A DNA stretch of 56,372 bases from Sphingomonadales bacterium UBA7471 (GCA_002479765.1 DLOZ01000031.1:1-56372), one strand, 5' to 3'. Shown: positions 17,887-27,998, counted from the stretch's first letter. The notes: generated from the letters alone by a model not told the origin. A program made the numbers and translations.

Positions 17887-20331
17887 GTGGCTGAATTACC
17901 CAAAAAGGCAAAAGTCGTCATCATCGGTGGCGGTGTCATTGGCTGCTCGATTGCATATCACCTGACCAAGATCGGTTGGGACGACGTGGTCTTGCTGGAA
18001 CGCAAGCAATTGACCAGCGGCACGACATGGCATGCGGCGGGGTTGGTCGGGCAATTGCGGCCCAGCATCAACATGACCAAGCTCGCAAAATATACCGGCG
18101 AGCTCTATCGCGGGCTTGAGGCAGAAACTGGCCAGGCAACGGGCTATCGCCAATGCGGTTCGATATCGATGGCCACCAATGCCGAACGCTTTGAGGAGCT
18201 AAAGCGCAGCGCATCCATGGCCAAGGTATTTGACCTGCCCGTGCATGTCGTGACACCTCAAGAAATCAAAGAGCTGGCCCATATCGTGAATGTCGATGAT
18301 GTCGTCGGCGGTATTCATATCCCAAGCGACGGCTATGCGAATGCAGTCGATATTACGCAGGCCTTGGCCAAAGGTGCCCGCACCGGCGGCGCGAAAATCT
18401 TTGAAAACACCAAAGTCACCAGAATCCGCCACAATGGTGATCGCATCACGGGCGTGGATACGGACGATGGTTCGATTGACGCGGATTATGTCGTCATCTG
18501 CGGTGGCATGTGGACGCGTGATTTGGCAGCCAGCGTTGGCGTTGCTGCGCCATTGCACGCATGTGAGCATTATTATGTTTTATTTGAAGGCGTGGAGGGC
18601 ATCGACAATACCCTGCCGGTTCTGCGCGATTATGATTATTGTGGTTATTATAAATATGACGCGGGCAAGCTGCTTGTCGGCGCATTTGAACCCAATGCGC
18701 GGCCGTGGGGTATGGACGGCATATCCGAAGATTTCTGTTTCGATGAAATCGCAGGAAGCTTTGAACATTTCGAGCCATTGTTGATTGATGCGATGCGCCG
18801 TGTGCCTGCGCTGGAAAAAGCGGGCATTCAAAAATTCTTCTGCGGTCCCGAAAGCTTTACGCCGGACGTGCGATACCATCTGGGCGAAAGCGCTGAATTG
18901 AAAGGCTGCTTTGTCGCCGCTGGTCTCAATTCCATCGGGCTGCAATCGGCTGGCGGGGTGGGCAAGGTCATGGCGGACTGGATCCGCGATGGTATTCCGC
19001 CAGCAGACCTGTGGACCGTCGACATCCGCCGCAACATGCCGTTCCAGATTAACCGCAAATATCTGCGCGAACGCGTTACCGAAAGCCTCGGCTTATTGTA
19101 CGCGACGCATTATCCGTTCAAGCAATATGAAACCGCACGCGGGGTGCGGAAATCTGCATTGCATGACCGTCTCGTTGCGCAAGGCGCGTGTTTTGGCGAA
19201 GCTTTTGGTTGGGAACGTGCCAACTGGTATGGTGAACCCGGCAGCACGCCCGCATATGCATATAGCTATGGCCGCCAGAACTGGTTTGAAGCCAATGCGG
19301 CGGAATGCAAGGCCGTGCGCGAAGCGGTTGGCCTGTTCGACCAATCCAGTTTCGCCAAATTCCGTCTTGAAGGCCGCGACGCCATGGCCGTGCTTAATCG
19401 CGTTTGCGCGAACGATGTCGATGTAGCCCCGGGCAAGCTGGTCTATACCCAATGGCTAAATGACAAGGGCGGGATTGAGGCTGACCTGACCGTCACGCGC
19501 CTTTCGGAAACTGCATATCTGATCGTCACCGGCGCGGAAACCGAGGTGAAGGATTTCAACTGGTTGAAACGCCATACGCCCGACGATGCACATGCGGTGC
19601 TGACCAATGTGTCGTCAGGCATGGGCGTGATTTCGATCATGGGACCCAACAGCCGCGCGTTGCTGCAATCGATTAGCCCCAATGACCTGTCGCATGAGGC
19701 GTTCCCCTTTGCGACCTCGCAAGAGATTGAGTTGGGCTATGCCATCGTGCGCGCATCGCGTATTACATATGTCGGTGAGCTGGGGTGGGAGCTGTATATT
19801 CCCACCGAGTTCATGGCGGGTGTATATGATGCGATCGTTGCGGCTGGCGCGGCGTTTGGATTAAAGCATTGCGGCTATCATGCGCTGAACGCGCTTCGCA
19901 TGGAAAAGGCCTATCGCCACTGGGGCCATGACATCACGGATGAGGATACACCGTTGGAAGCCGGCCTCGGCTTCGCTGTGAAGATGGACAAGGCGGGTGG
20001 TTTCATCGGGCGCGAGGCTTTGGCCGCGCAGAAGGAAGCAGGCCTGAAGCAGCGCCTTGTGCAGTTCTTGGTCAAATCACCCGAACCAATGCTGTATCAC
20101 AATGAACCGATTTGGCAGGGCGACCGGATTGCCGGCTATATTCGTTCCGGAATGTATGCCCATACGCTCGGCGGGGCGTGCGGCCTTGGCTATGTCGACG
20201 CCGCCGATGGCGGTGTCGTCGGGCCAATTGGTGCCGATGATTATGAGATCGAGATTGCCGGTGTCCGCTATCCCGTCACCGCGTCGCTCAAACCTTTTTA
20301 TGACCCCACAAATGCACGGATCAAAATCTAA
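17887..20331 (+). CDS. FAD-dependent dimethylglycine/sarcosine dehydrogenase-like protein with GcvT domain (second copy)
   Basis: Second oxidative N-demethylase of the same architecture, 814 residues, clearly diverged from the first copy. It has FAD motif VVIIGGGVIGCSIAYHL, the covalent-FAD His candidate in TSGTTWHAAGLVGQLRP, the FAO_M linker and a GcvT domain (YVGELGWELYIP near 637, then HCGYHALNALRMEKAY). It is closer to canonical dimethylglycine/sarcosine dehydrogenases than its neighbour. Start is GTG 17887, just after the previous TGA; the stop TAA overlaps the Rieske ATG (TAATG). The tandem suggests two successive demethylations, which is inference. Confidence 0.88.
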   Translation: MAELPKKAKVVIIGGGVIGCSIAYHLTKIGWDDVVLLERKQLTSGTTWHAAGLVGQLRPSINMTKLAKYTGELYRGLEAETGQATGYRQCGSISMATNAERFEELKRSASMAKVFDLPVHVVTPQEIKELAHIVNVDDVVGGIHIPSDGYANAVDITQALAKGARTGGAKIFENTKVTRIRHNGDRITGVDTDDGSIDADYVVICGGMWTRDLAASVGVAAPLHACEHYYVLFEGVEGIDNTLPVLRDYDYCGYYKYDAGKLLVGAFEPNARPWGMDGISEDFCFDEIAGSFEHFEPLLIDAMRRVPALEKAGIQKFFCGPESFTPDVRYHLGESAELKGCFVAAGLNSIGLQSAGGVGKVMADWIRDGIPPADLWTVDIRRNMPFQINRKYLRERVTESLGLLYATHYPFKQYETARGVRKSALHDRLVAQGACFGEAFGWERANWYGEPGSTPAYAYSYGRQNWFEANAAECKAVREAVGLFDQSSFAKFRLEGRDAMAVLNRVCANDVDVAPGKLVYTQWLNDKGGIEADLTVTRLSETAYLIVTGAETEVKDFNWLKRHTPDDAHAVLTNVSSGMGVISIMGPNSRALLQSISPNDLSHEAFPFATSQEIELGYAIVRASRITYVGELGWELYIPTEFMAGVYDAIVAAGAAFGLKHCGYHALNALRMEKAYRHWGHDITDEDTPLEAGLGFAVKMDKAGGFIGREALAAQKEAGLKQRLVQFLVKSPEPMLYHNEPIWQGDRIAGYIRSGMYAHTLGGACGLGYVDAADGGVVGPIGADDYEIEIAGVRYPVTASLKPFYDPTNARIKI

Positions 20332-21575
20332 TGTCGCACACTGAACTTATGGGCCGCCTCGCTGCAAACACGCAGGTTGGATACAGCTTTGATCAGGAAT
20401 TTTACACCAGCGATGCGGTCTTCAAAGCGGACTTTGATGAAATCATCAGTCAGAAATGGCTGCTGGCCGGTCATGTGTCACGCATCCCGAATAAAGGTGA
20501 TTATTTCCTGTACCGGGTCGGTAATGAAAAGATTATCGTTATTCGCGAAAACAGCGAAAGCGTCCGCGCATTCTTCAACGTCTGCCGTCACCGGGGTTCG
20601 ACGATTTGTCAGTCGGAAAGCGGCAATGCGCCGCGTCTGGTCTGCCCCTATCATGCATGGACATTTGGGCTTGATGGCCGCTTGATCTCCGCGCGGTTAA
20701 TGCCGGAGGATTTCGACAAAGCCGAAAACAGTCTGTTCGCCTGCCACATTCGCGTTTTCCATGGCCTGATTTTCATCAACATGAGCGAGGGCGAACCGGA
20801 CGATTTTGACGCGACCTTTGGCGACATGGGTGCAATTCTCGACTATCACGGTTTTGCTGATGCGCGGATCGCGCACGCCGGCAGCTATCCCACTACCGCC
20901 AATTGGAAGCTGGTCATCGAGAATTTCTTTGAATGCTATCATTGTGTGCCTTCGCATCCGGAATTCTGCTCAATGCATGCATCAGAGTCGATCGTTGCCG
21001 TTGGCGCAGGGCCAAGTTCGGGGCCTGCTGACGCCATTGCAAGCTTCACCCCCAAGTTGCAGGCTTGGGAAGCGAGTGCAGCAGCGGCAGGACGGCCAAT
21101 CGGTAATATCGACGACGCCCCCGAAAGCAGCCACCTGCGTCTGTTGATGCAGCGGATGAACAAGGATGGCTGGGCATCAGAAACGCAGGATGGCTCAGCG
21201 CCGGCGCCTCTCATGGGCAAGCGGACAAAGGCAGATGGCGGCCGGATGCACCTAAGCTTCAGCCCGTTCAGTCAAATTGTTGCCGACGACCATTTCGCTA
21301 TCCTGTTCCAGTTCACGCCGCGCGGCGCGCTGGAAACCGATGTGGAAATGATCTGGCTTGTCGATGGCCGTGCGACGGAGGACCAGGTTGACATTGAAAA
21401 GATGATCTGGGGCTATCACGCGACAACCACGCAGGACAAAGTCATCACCGAAAATAATCAGGCGGGCATTATGTCGAGCCGTTACCGTCCGGGGCGCTAT
21501 TCCGACCAAGAGGGCAGCGTTCTTAAGTTCCAGAAATGGTATTTGAACCAGTTCGGGCTGGCGCGGGCCGAGTGA
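20331..21575 (+). CDS. Rieske non-haem iron oxygenase, alpha subunit (GbcA-like)
   Basis: Terminal oxygenase of 414 residues. The Rieske [2Fe-2S] site is visible as CRHRG (about 86) and CPYHAW (about 104), a C-X-H...C-X2-H pattern. The mononuclear iron region is ENFFECYHCVPSHPEF (about 198-213), with the second domain running to the C-terminus. The sequence style is that of quaternary-amine demethylating oxygenases such as glycine betaine monooxygenase GbcA and stachydrine demethylase. Its immediate neighbours are two demethylating flavoproteins, which supports N-demethylation. No ferredoxin reductase (GbcB-like) is encoded in the window, so electrons must come from elsewhere. Confidence 0.9.
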   Translation: MSHTELMGRLAANTQVGYSFDQEFYTSDAVFKADFDEIISQKWLLAGHVSRIPNKGDYFLYRVGNEKIIVIRENSESVRAFFNVCRHRGSTICQSESGNAPRLVCPYHAWTFGLDGRLISARLMPEDFDKAENSLFACHIRVFHGLIFINMSEGEPDDFDATFGDMGAILDYHGFADARIAHAGSYPTTANWKLVIENFFECYHCVPSHPEFCSMHASESIVAVGAGPSSGPADAIASFTPKLQAWEASAAAAGRPIGNIDDAPESSHLRLLMQRMNKDGWASETQDGSAPAPLMGKRTKADGGRMHLSFSPFSQIVADDHFAILFQFTPRGALETDVEMIWLVDGRATEDQVDIEKMIWGYHATTTQDKVITENNQAGIMSSRYRPGRYSDQEGSVLKFQKWYLNQFGLARAE

Positions 21576-22642
21576 CCATCGCCGCCAACATGCGGGCAGT
21601 TTTGCTGACCGGCCATGGCGGTTATGACAAGCTGGAATTGCGAGATGATGTCCCGGTACCAAAGCCGGGTGTTAATGATGTCCTGATCCGTGTTGGCGCG
21701 GCGGGCGTCAATAATACGGATATCAACACGCGCATTGGCTGGTATTCCAAATCGGTCGCAGAGGCGACGGAGACGGGCGCTGCAGAAGGACTTGAAGGCG
21801 CTGGCGATGATGGCTGGTCCGGTGCCGCATTTCAATTTCCGCGCATTCAGGGTGCAGATGCGTGCGGTAGGATTGTCGCGGTAGGCGATAATGTTGATCC
21901 CGCCCGCATCGGTGAACGGGTCTTGGTCGAACCCGTGTTTTGCGGCGCGCGCCGTTACGATATTCTCTATTTCGGATCGGAAGTCGATGGCGGCTTTGCG
22001 GACTATGCCTGCGTTCCTTCGGTTCATGCGCACCGCGTTGAATCTGCGTTATCCGACATCGAACTGGCTAGCTTTCCGTGCGCTTATGGAACTGCGGAAA
22101 ACATCCTGACGCGTATCAATGTGCAGGCTGGTGAGCGTGTACTCATCACGGGTGCATCAGGCGGCGTTGGCTCCGCGGCAGTCCAGCTTGCGAAACGGCG
22201 CGGGGCAGAGGTCATCGCCATGGCAGCCGATGCAAAGGCGGATAGCGTCCGCGCGCTCGGCGCGTCCCAGGTCATTCCGCGTGACGCCAATCTAGTGTCA
22301 TTGTTCGGGCAAGAATATTTTGACGCCGCTGTCGATATTGTCGGCGGTGCACAGTTCGGCGAGATCCTGAACGTGCTTAAGCGCGGAGGCCGCTATGGCG
22401 TGTCGGGTGCGATTTCGGGGCCTGTTGTCGATCTTGATCTTCGGACGCTCTATCTCAAGGATTTGCGGCTGATCGGTTGCACGGTTTTAGAGCCGGAGGT
22501 TTTTGCAAACCTCGTCTCATATATTGAACGCGGCGAAATCCAGCCGGTGGTTGCAGCCACCTATGACTTATTCGACATCGTCAAAGCGCAAGAAGCGTTT
22601 TTAACGAAGCAGCATGTCGGAAAGATTGTGCTGTCGCTTTAG
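21572..22642 (+). CDS. Medium-chain dehydrogenase/reductase, zinc-alcohol-dehydrogenase or quinone-reductase type
   Basis: MDR-family oxidoreductase of about 356 residues. A GroES-like N-terminal domain is followed by a Rossmann domain with ITGASGGVGSAAVQLAKRRG (about 180-199). The usual four-Cys structural zinc lobe is not seen (only isolated Cys in VEPVFCGARR), so it is probably a quinone reductase-like member. The start is taken as GTG 21572, forming a GTGA junction with the Rieske stop; ATG 21536 (40-base overlap) and ATG 21590 are alternatives. It ends in a 4-base interlock with the convergent aminotransferase. It might feed electrons or reduce an enone in the pathway; this is inference. 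Confidence 0.82.
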   Translation: MTIAANMRAVLLTGHGGYDKLELRDDVPVPKPGVNDVLIRVGAAGVNNTDINTRIGWYSKSVAEATETGAAEGLEGAGDDGWSGAAFQFPRIQGADACGRIVAVGDNVDPARIGERVLVEPVFCGARRYDILYFGSEVDGGFADYACVPSVHAHRVESALSDIELASFPCAYGTAENILTRINVQAGERVLITGASGGVGSAAVQLAKRRGAEVIAMAADAKADSVRALGASQVIPRDANLVSLFGQEYFDAAVDIVGGAQFGEILNVLKRGGRYGVSGAISGPVVDLDLRTLYLKDLRLIGCTVLEPEVFANLVSYIERGEIQPVVAATYDLFDIVKAQEAFLTKQHVGKIVLSL

Positions 22643-23955
22643 TCGACGGTTTCAATCAGCTCGCCGATACGTCCAACGATTTCGTCGATATGCGCTTTTT
22701 CCAGAATGAGCGGCGGCGACAATGCGATGATATCGCCGGTCGCGCGGACCAATACACCATTGTCGAAGCATTTGTGGAACAACTGCATGCCGCGTTTGCC
22801 AATGCCGCCTGCATGTGGCGCAAGCTCTATGGCAGCAACAATGCCCATATTGCGGATATCGATAATGTGCCGCTTGCCCTTCAGGCTGTGCACCGCATCT
22901 TGCCAATAACCGTGCAGCGAGCTCGCATGCTCAAAAATCCCCTCCGACTTGTAAAGGTCAAGCGTCGCAAGGGCTGCTGCCGCTGCCAAGGGGTGGCCGG
23001 AATAGGTGTAGCCGTGGAACAATTCGATGCCATCAGGGCCGCCCTCTACCACACCGTCGTGAATGTGGCGGCTGACCGCAACCGCGCCCATAGGCACAGC
23101 GGCGTTGGTAAGGCCCTTTGCCATCGTGATGATGTCTGGCGTTACGCCGAGCGTTTCGGATGCCGTGGTGCCGCCGACACGACCAAAGGCGGTGATGACT
23201 TCGTCAAAGATCAGCACAATGCCGTGCTTGCGCGTGATTTCCCGCAGTTTTTCGAGATAGCCAATCGGCGGTACCAGAACGCCGGTTGACCCCGCCATGG
23301 GTTCCACAATGACGGCGGCAATGGTTTCGGCGCCATGCAGCGCGACGATAGCTTCCAGATTGTCGGCCAGATGCGCGCCCCATTCTGGGCGACCCATGGT
23401 GAAGGCGTTATGTTCCAGATTATGGGTGTGCGGCAGATGGTCGACGCCCGTTAACAAGGTGCCAAATTGACGCCGATTGTTGACGATGCCGCCGACTGAA
23501 ATGCCGCCAAAGCCAACGCCATTATAACCACGCTCACGACCAATCAGGCGCGTGCGCGTGCCTTGTCCGATGGCGCGCTGATAGGCGAGCGCAATCTTCA
23601 ATGCGGTGTCGACCGATTCGGATCCCGAATTGGTAAAGAAAATGCGGTCCAGCCCCTCAGGCATGATCGTCGCCAATCGCGACGCCAGTTCAAACGCAAG
23701 CGGATGCCCCAATTGGAATGGCGGGGCATAGTCCAGCTCGGCCGCGCATTTTTGGATGGCCTCGACAATCGGTGCGCGGCAATGGCCTGCGTTTACCGCC
23801 CATAGACCCGCGGTACCGTCAAGGATCTGACGTCCGTCGTCGCTGGTATAATGCATGTCCTTTGCCGACGCCAGCTGACGCGGCGTGGTTTTGAACGCCC
23901 GGTTCGCAGTAAACGGCATCCAAAATGCCGCTAGGGGGTCGTTTTCCAGTTTCAT
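22639..23955 (-). CDS. Class III omega-amino-acid aminotransferase (beta-alanine/omega-amine:pyruvate type)
   Basis: PLP-dependent transaminase of 438 residues. It begins like omega-amino acid:pyruvate aminotransferases (LAAFWMPFTANRAFK). It shows FFTNSGSESVDTALK (about 107-121, PLP phosphate region), IFDEVITAFGRVG (about 253, PLP Asp) and the Schiff-base Lys in DIITMAKGLTNAAVP (about 282). Probable reaction: transfer of the omega-amino group of beta-alanine or another omega-amine to pyruvate. It lies upstream of nothing on its own strand but 97 bases after the APC permease gene, which may import its substrate. Confidence 0.9.
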   Translation of the reverse strand: MKLENDPLAAFWMPFTANRAFKTTPRQLASAKDMHYTSDDGRQILDGTAGLWAVNAGHCRAPIVEAIQKCAAELDYAPPFQLGHPLAFELASRLATIMPEGLDRIFFTNSGSESVDTALKIALAYQRAIGQGTRTRLIGRERGYNGVGFGGISVGGIVNNRRQFGTLLTGVDHLPHTHNLEHNAFTMGRPEWGAHLADNLEAIVALHGAETIAAVIVEPMAGSTGVLVPPIGYLEKLREITRKHGIVLIFDEVITAFGRVGGTTASETLGVTPDIITMAKGLTNAAVPMGAVAVSRHIHDGVVEGGPDGIELFHGYTYSGHPLAAAAALATLDLYKSEGIFEHASSLHGYWQDAVHSLKGKRHIIDIRNMGIVAAIELAPHAGGIGKRGMQLFHKCFDNGVLVRATGDIIALSPPLILEKAHIDEIVGRIGELIETVD

Positions 23956-24052
23956 CCATGCGCTCCAGCAACCAGTTTCATATGCTTATGCGATATGCAG
24001 GCCATTATCCGTGATTGAAAAGATTGTTGCGTCCGGAAAATTTTGGTGGGCA

Positions 24053-25447
24053 TTAATTTTTCCGATTGTTCGCTTGCACGCGGCATTTGACCCAATATCC
24101 GACCAAAAAGAGCGCTGCCACCAGAACGCTGGTCCAAAGTTCAATCGCGTGCGATGTGGAAACGCCCATCAACACCAGAACGCCGACCATCCCGGCAATG
24201 GCCGTCCATGTACCATAGGGGTGGAACCACATTTTGATCTGTAGTTTTTCAGGGGCCGTCGCTTCCAAATCGGCGCGGAGCCGTAACTGTGCCCAAGCAA
24301 TCAGCAGATAGATAAACAGCATGATAGCGCCCGAAGCATTCACCAGAAAATTGAACACCCTGTCGGGCGACAGCACCGATGCAGCAAGTGCGAAATAGCT
24401 GAAGAGGCTCGCGATCAGGATCGCACGGGCAGGCACTTTCGCCTTGCTCAATTGCACACAAGATTGCGGCGCATCGCCATTTTTGGCGAGACCGAACATG
24501 GCGCGTGACGTGATATAGATGCCCGAGTTCAAGCACGACAACACGGCTACAAGCACGATGCTATTCATAATCAGATCGGCGGCGGGATAACCCATGACGC
24601 GCAACGCTTGGGCAAATGGCGATACGCCAACTTCGATTTCGTTCCATGGCACGATGGAGACGATCATCAGGATCGACAATACAAAGAATATCAAAATGCG
24701 CGTCGATACCGATATCGTCATACGCGCGATGGTGCTTGCGCCATCTTCGGACTCTGCGGCCGCCAGCGTGGCGATTTCTGCGCCGCAAAGCGAAAATATC
24801 GTCGTTGAAACGCCAACAAGAATGGCCGCCACACCCGCTGGTGCAAAACCACCATGTTCGGTCAGGTTTGAAAAAGTCGGACCGGAGGGCGACGTGATGC
24901 CTGTGGCATAAGCGGCGGCAGCCAGAATGAAGACGATAATCGCCACAACCTTGGTCGAGGCGAACCAAAATTCAAATTCTCCGTAGGATTTGGCGGACAT
25001 CAAATTCACCGCGGTCAATATGGCCATCAACGCCACACCGATTTCCCAAACCTCCAGCATCGGAAACCAGCTGTTTATAATCTTCGCGCCTGCAATTGCC
25101 TCAATGGCGATCACGACGACCCAGAAATACCAATAGAGCCATCCGACAAGGAACCCTGCCCAATTACCGACGCCGGTACGGGCAAAATCGGGAAAGGTTT
25201 GAACACCGGGCATCGCCATGGCCATTTCGGAGATCATCCGCATGACGAGTAAGACGAGGAATCCCGCCAATGCATAACTTATAACGGCAGCAGGCCCGAT
25301 TGTGCTGATGGCCGTCGATGAACCAACAAACAGGCCGGCCCCGATGATGCCGCCAAATGTGATCATCGAAACATGCCGGGACTTGAGTGTTCGGCTAAGT
25401 TCGTTCGACCCAGTTCCTGCCGGTGGCGTCGCTAAGCTTGTGTCCAT
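24053..25447 (-). CDS. APC-family amino acid permease (GABA permease-like)
   Basis: Inner-membrane amino acid/proton symporter of 464 residues with about 12 predicted membrane helices. Helix 1 carries the APC signature GGIIGAGLFVGSS (about 32-44), and LKSRHVSMI precedes it as in the amino-acid transporter AAT family (GabP, ProY, CycA). It is the first gene of a minus-strand pair with the class III aminotransferase and is divergent from the AceE-like gene across 208 bases. Likely substrates are neutral or omega-amino acids; the exact one cannot be read from sequence. Confidence 0.9.
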   Translation of the reverse strand: MDTSLATPPAGTGSNELSRTLKSRHVSMITFGGIIGAGLFVGSSTAISTIGPAAVISYALAGFLVLLVMRMISEMAMAMPGVQTFPDFARTGVGNWAGFLVGWLYWYFWVVVIAIEAIAGAKIINSWFPMLEVWEIGVALMAILTAVNLMSAKSYGEFEFWFASTKVVAIIVFILAAAAYATGITSPSGPTFSNLTEHGGFAPAGVAAILVGVSTTIFSLCGAEIATLAAAESEDGASTIARMTISVSTRILIFFVLSILMIVSIVPWNEIEVGVSPFAQALRVMGYPAADLIMNSIVLVAVLSCLNSGIYITSRAMFGLAKNGDAPQSCVQLSKAKVPARAILIASLFSYFALAASVLSPDRVFNFLVNASGAIMLFIYLLIAWAQLRLRADLEATAPEKLQIKMWFHPYGTWTAIAGMVGVLVLMGVSTSHAIELWTSVLVAALFLVGYWVKCRVQANNRKN

Positions 25448-25655
25448 GTGTCGTATTCCCCCTCGTTCAAAACGGTTCTAGCTTCGAAACAAGCGGTCTG
25501 TAAATGACGGGCAACAAACAAATGTGATACAAGCCGCCTTTCGTGGCGAAAAGTTGGGACGCACGGGTTATAATTTTTGCTTATAAGCCGCGGCATTAGA
25601 CTGACATGCGCCTGATGGGCTGATATGAAACGGGCGAGGGGATGTAATAACCGCA

Positions 25656-27998
25656 ATGGCCACCGTCTTAACTGACCACCGAAAAGAAAAAATCGCCACG
25701 ATTGAGACGCTGGATGCGCGGTTACGCTGGTTGTCGTCATGGATTGTCCATAACGCCAACCATTTACGGGAAAAGCGCGACGGCCTGAAGGTAGGCGGTC
25801 ATCAGGCGAGTTGCGCGTCGATGACGGCGATTATGGCGGCGCTGTATTTCCATGCGCTTCGCCCGCAAGACAAGGTGTCGGTGAAGCCCCATGCAGGCCC
25901 CGTGCTGCAGGCCATCCATTATTTGCTGGGCAATCAATCTCTGGCGCAATTGCAGCAGTTTCGCGCATTGGGCGGCGCACAAAGTTATCCGTCACGCACC
26001 AAGGATAAAATTCCGGTTGATTTTTCAACCGGCTCGGTCGGATTGGGCGTTGCGATTACGGCCTTTTCCAGCCTCGTTCAGGATTATCTTGTTGCGCATG
26101 GGTCGCTAGATGAAGCGGATGCGGGCCGGATGATATCGCTGATGGGCGATGCTGAGCTTGATGAAGGCAATATCTACGAATGCCTGATCGAAGCCTATAA
26201 GCACGACATTCGCAATTGCTGGTGGGTGGTTGATTATAACCGCCAGTCACTCGACAGCACGACCGCTGACCGCATGTTCCGGCGCTTTGATGATATTTTC
26301 GAAACCTGCGGCTGGCGTGTTGTCACGTTGAAGAATGGCAAGTTGCAACGCGCGGCATTCTCGCGGCCGGGCGGAAAATCGCTTGAGGACTGGATTGAAA
26401 ATTGTCCTAATGCTGATTTTGCCGTGCTTACGTATAAGGGCGGTGCAGCGTGGCGCGAACGATTGATCGCGGACATTGGCGGCAAGCCGCATGTGGCAAA
26501 GCTGCTCGACAGTTTTGACGATGACGGCCTCGCTGCCCTGATGACCAACTTGGGCGGTCATTGCATCGAGTCTTTAATGGATGCGTTCGACAGCGCCGAT
26601 GATGAACGACCGACCTTGTTTATCGCCTACACCGTTAAAGGCTACGGCCTGCCGCTGGCGGGGCATAAAGACAATCATTCGGGAATGATGAACCCCGCGC
26701 AGATTGAGCAGCTTCGCGTCAGCATGGGTGTTGAGGTCGGGCAGGAATGGGAACCATTTGCCGGATTAGGCGGGAATATCGCGGCGCGGCTGAAAGACTT
26801 TGTCGGGCAGAGCGTTCTTGCCCACAAACCGCAAGAGCCGAATGCGCCGGTGATCGCCGTGCCCGATCGCCTTCCTGTGCCATCGGGTGATGTTCAGTCG
26901 ACACAAGCAGCCTTTGGCAATGTTTTGCTCGATCTCGCCAAATCCTCTGAGACATTAGCCGACCGTATCGTGACAACCGCGCCTGATGTTACGCAGACGA
27001 CCAATTTGGGCGGATTTGTAAACCAACGCGGGCTGTTCCGCCGGTCCGATGTGGCTGATATCTTCCGTGATGCCAAAATCCCGTCGGCACAAAAATGGGC
27101 GGCCCATGCCGCGGGACAGCATATTGAACTCGGGATTGCGGAGAATAACTTCTTTCTGTTGCTCACGTCGCTTGGGCTGGCCGCGCCGCATTTCGGAACG
27201 CGGTTGATTCCCGTTGGTACGGTGTATGATCCCTTTATCGCGCGCGGATTGGATGCGCTGAATTATGGGTGCTACTCCGATGCCCGCTTCTTGTTGGTTG
27301 GAACGCCGTCTGGACTGACCTTGGGGCCAGAGGGCGGTGCACACCAGTCGATCAATACGCCGCTGATCGGGATGGGGCAGCCTGGACTTGCCTATTTCGA
27401 ACCGGCTTATGCCGATGAAGTCGCATTGTTCATGCGCTGGGCATTTGAGCATATGCAAAATCCCGACGGCAGCTCGGTATATCTGCGGCTGAGCACGCGG
27501 CAAGTGCCGCAGGTGCAACGCGCGGGCTCCGAATGGGAGGCGGACGCGTTAAAAGGCGGCTATTGGTTGCGACAACCTGCACCCGGCGCCGAAGCGGCTA
27601 TTGTTTTCACAGGTGCAATCGCACCTGAAGTGCTGACTGCTTTTGACCAACTGGCGGATGATATTCCCGGATTGGGCGTGTTAAATGTGACGTCGCCCGA
27701 TGTCCTGCATCGCGACTGGTCTGCCAGCAAGGCCGCGCGCTGGACTGATAAGCCCACGCAAACGTGCCATGCCGAAGATCTGTTATCGGTTTTGGCACCT
27801 GACGCTGGGCTCGTGACCGTGATTGATGGTTCGCCAGGCGCGTTGTCGTGGCTGGGCGGTGTCAGTGGCATGCGGGTGAGCCCGCTGGGTACGGATCGTT
27901 TCGGTCAGACCGGGGATCTCATCGATCTTTACGGCACCTACCGTCTCGATGCGGTTGCCATCATTGATGCGATGGCGGAGCTGTTTCTGAAACGTTAG
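25656..27998 (+). CDS. Thiamine-diphosphate enzyme related to pyruvate dehydrogenase E1 (AceE)/transketolase
   Basis: Homodimeric AceE/transketolase-type enzyme, 780 residues against about 885 for true AceE. The N-terminal TPP domain contains GGHQASCASM (about 48-57) and the cofactor motif MGDAELDEGN (about 162-171) with VDYNRQSLD about 27 residues later; the usual GDG is GDA. The central pyrimidine-binding domain shows the Glu-bearing ELGIAENNFFLL (about 490) and a transketolase C-terminal domain follows. No lipoyl or E2/E3 genes are near, so it may act on another 2-oxo acid or work as a transketolase-like lyase. It is divergent from the permease. Substrate unknown. Confidence 0.8.
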   Translation: MATVLTDHRKEKIATIETLDARLRWLSSWIVHNANHLREKRDGLKVGGHQASCASMTAIMAALYFHALRPQDKVSVKPHAGPVLQAIHYLLGNQSLAQLQQFRALGGAQSYPSRTKDKIPVDFSTGSVGLGVAITAFSSLVQDYLVAHGSLDEADAGRMISLMGDAELDEGNIYECLIEAYKHDIRNCWWVVDYNRQSLDSTTADRMFRRFDDIFETCGWRVVTLKNGKLQRAAFSRPGGKSLEDWIENCPNADFAVLTYKGGAAWRERLIADIGGKPHVAKLLDSFDDDGLAALMTNLGGHCIESLMDAFDSADDERPTLFIAYTVKGYGLPLAGHKDNHSGMMNPAQIEQLRVSMGVEVGQEWEPFAGLGGNIAARLKDFVGQSVLAHKPQEPNAPVIAVPDRLPVPSGDVQSTQAAFGNVLLDLAKSSETLADRIVTTAPDVTQTTNLGGFVNQRGLFRRSDVADIFRDAKIPSAQKWAAHAAGQHIELGIAENNFFLLLTSLGLAAPHFGTRLIPVGTVYDPFIARGLDALNYGCYSDARFLLVGTPSGLTLGPEGGAHQSINTPLIGMGQPGLAYFEPAYADEVALFMRWAFEHMQNPDGSSVYLRLSTRQVPQVQRAGSEWEADALKGGYWLRQPAPGAEAAIVFTGAIAPEVLTAFDQLADDIPGLGVLNVTSPDVLHRDWSASKAARWTDKPTQTCHAEDLLSVLAPDAGLVTVIDGSPGALSWLGGVSGMRVSPLGTDRFGQTGDLIDLYGTYRLDAVAIIDAMAELFLKR

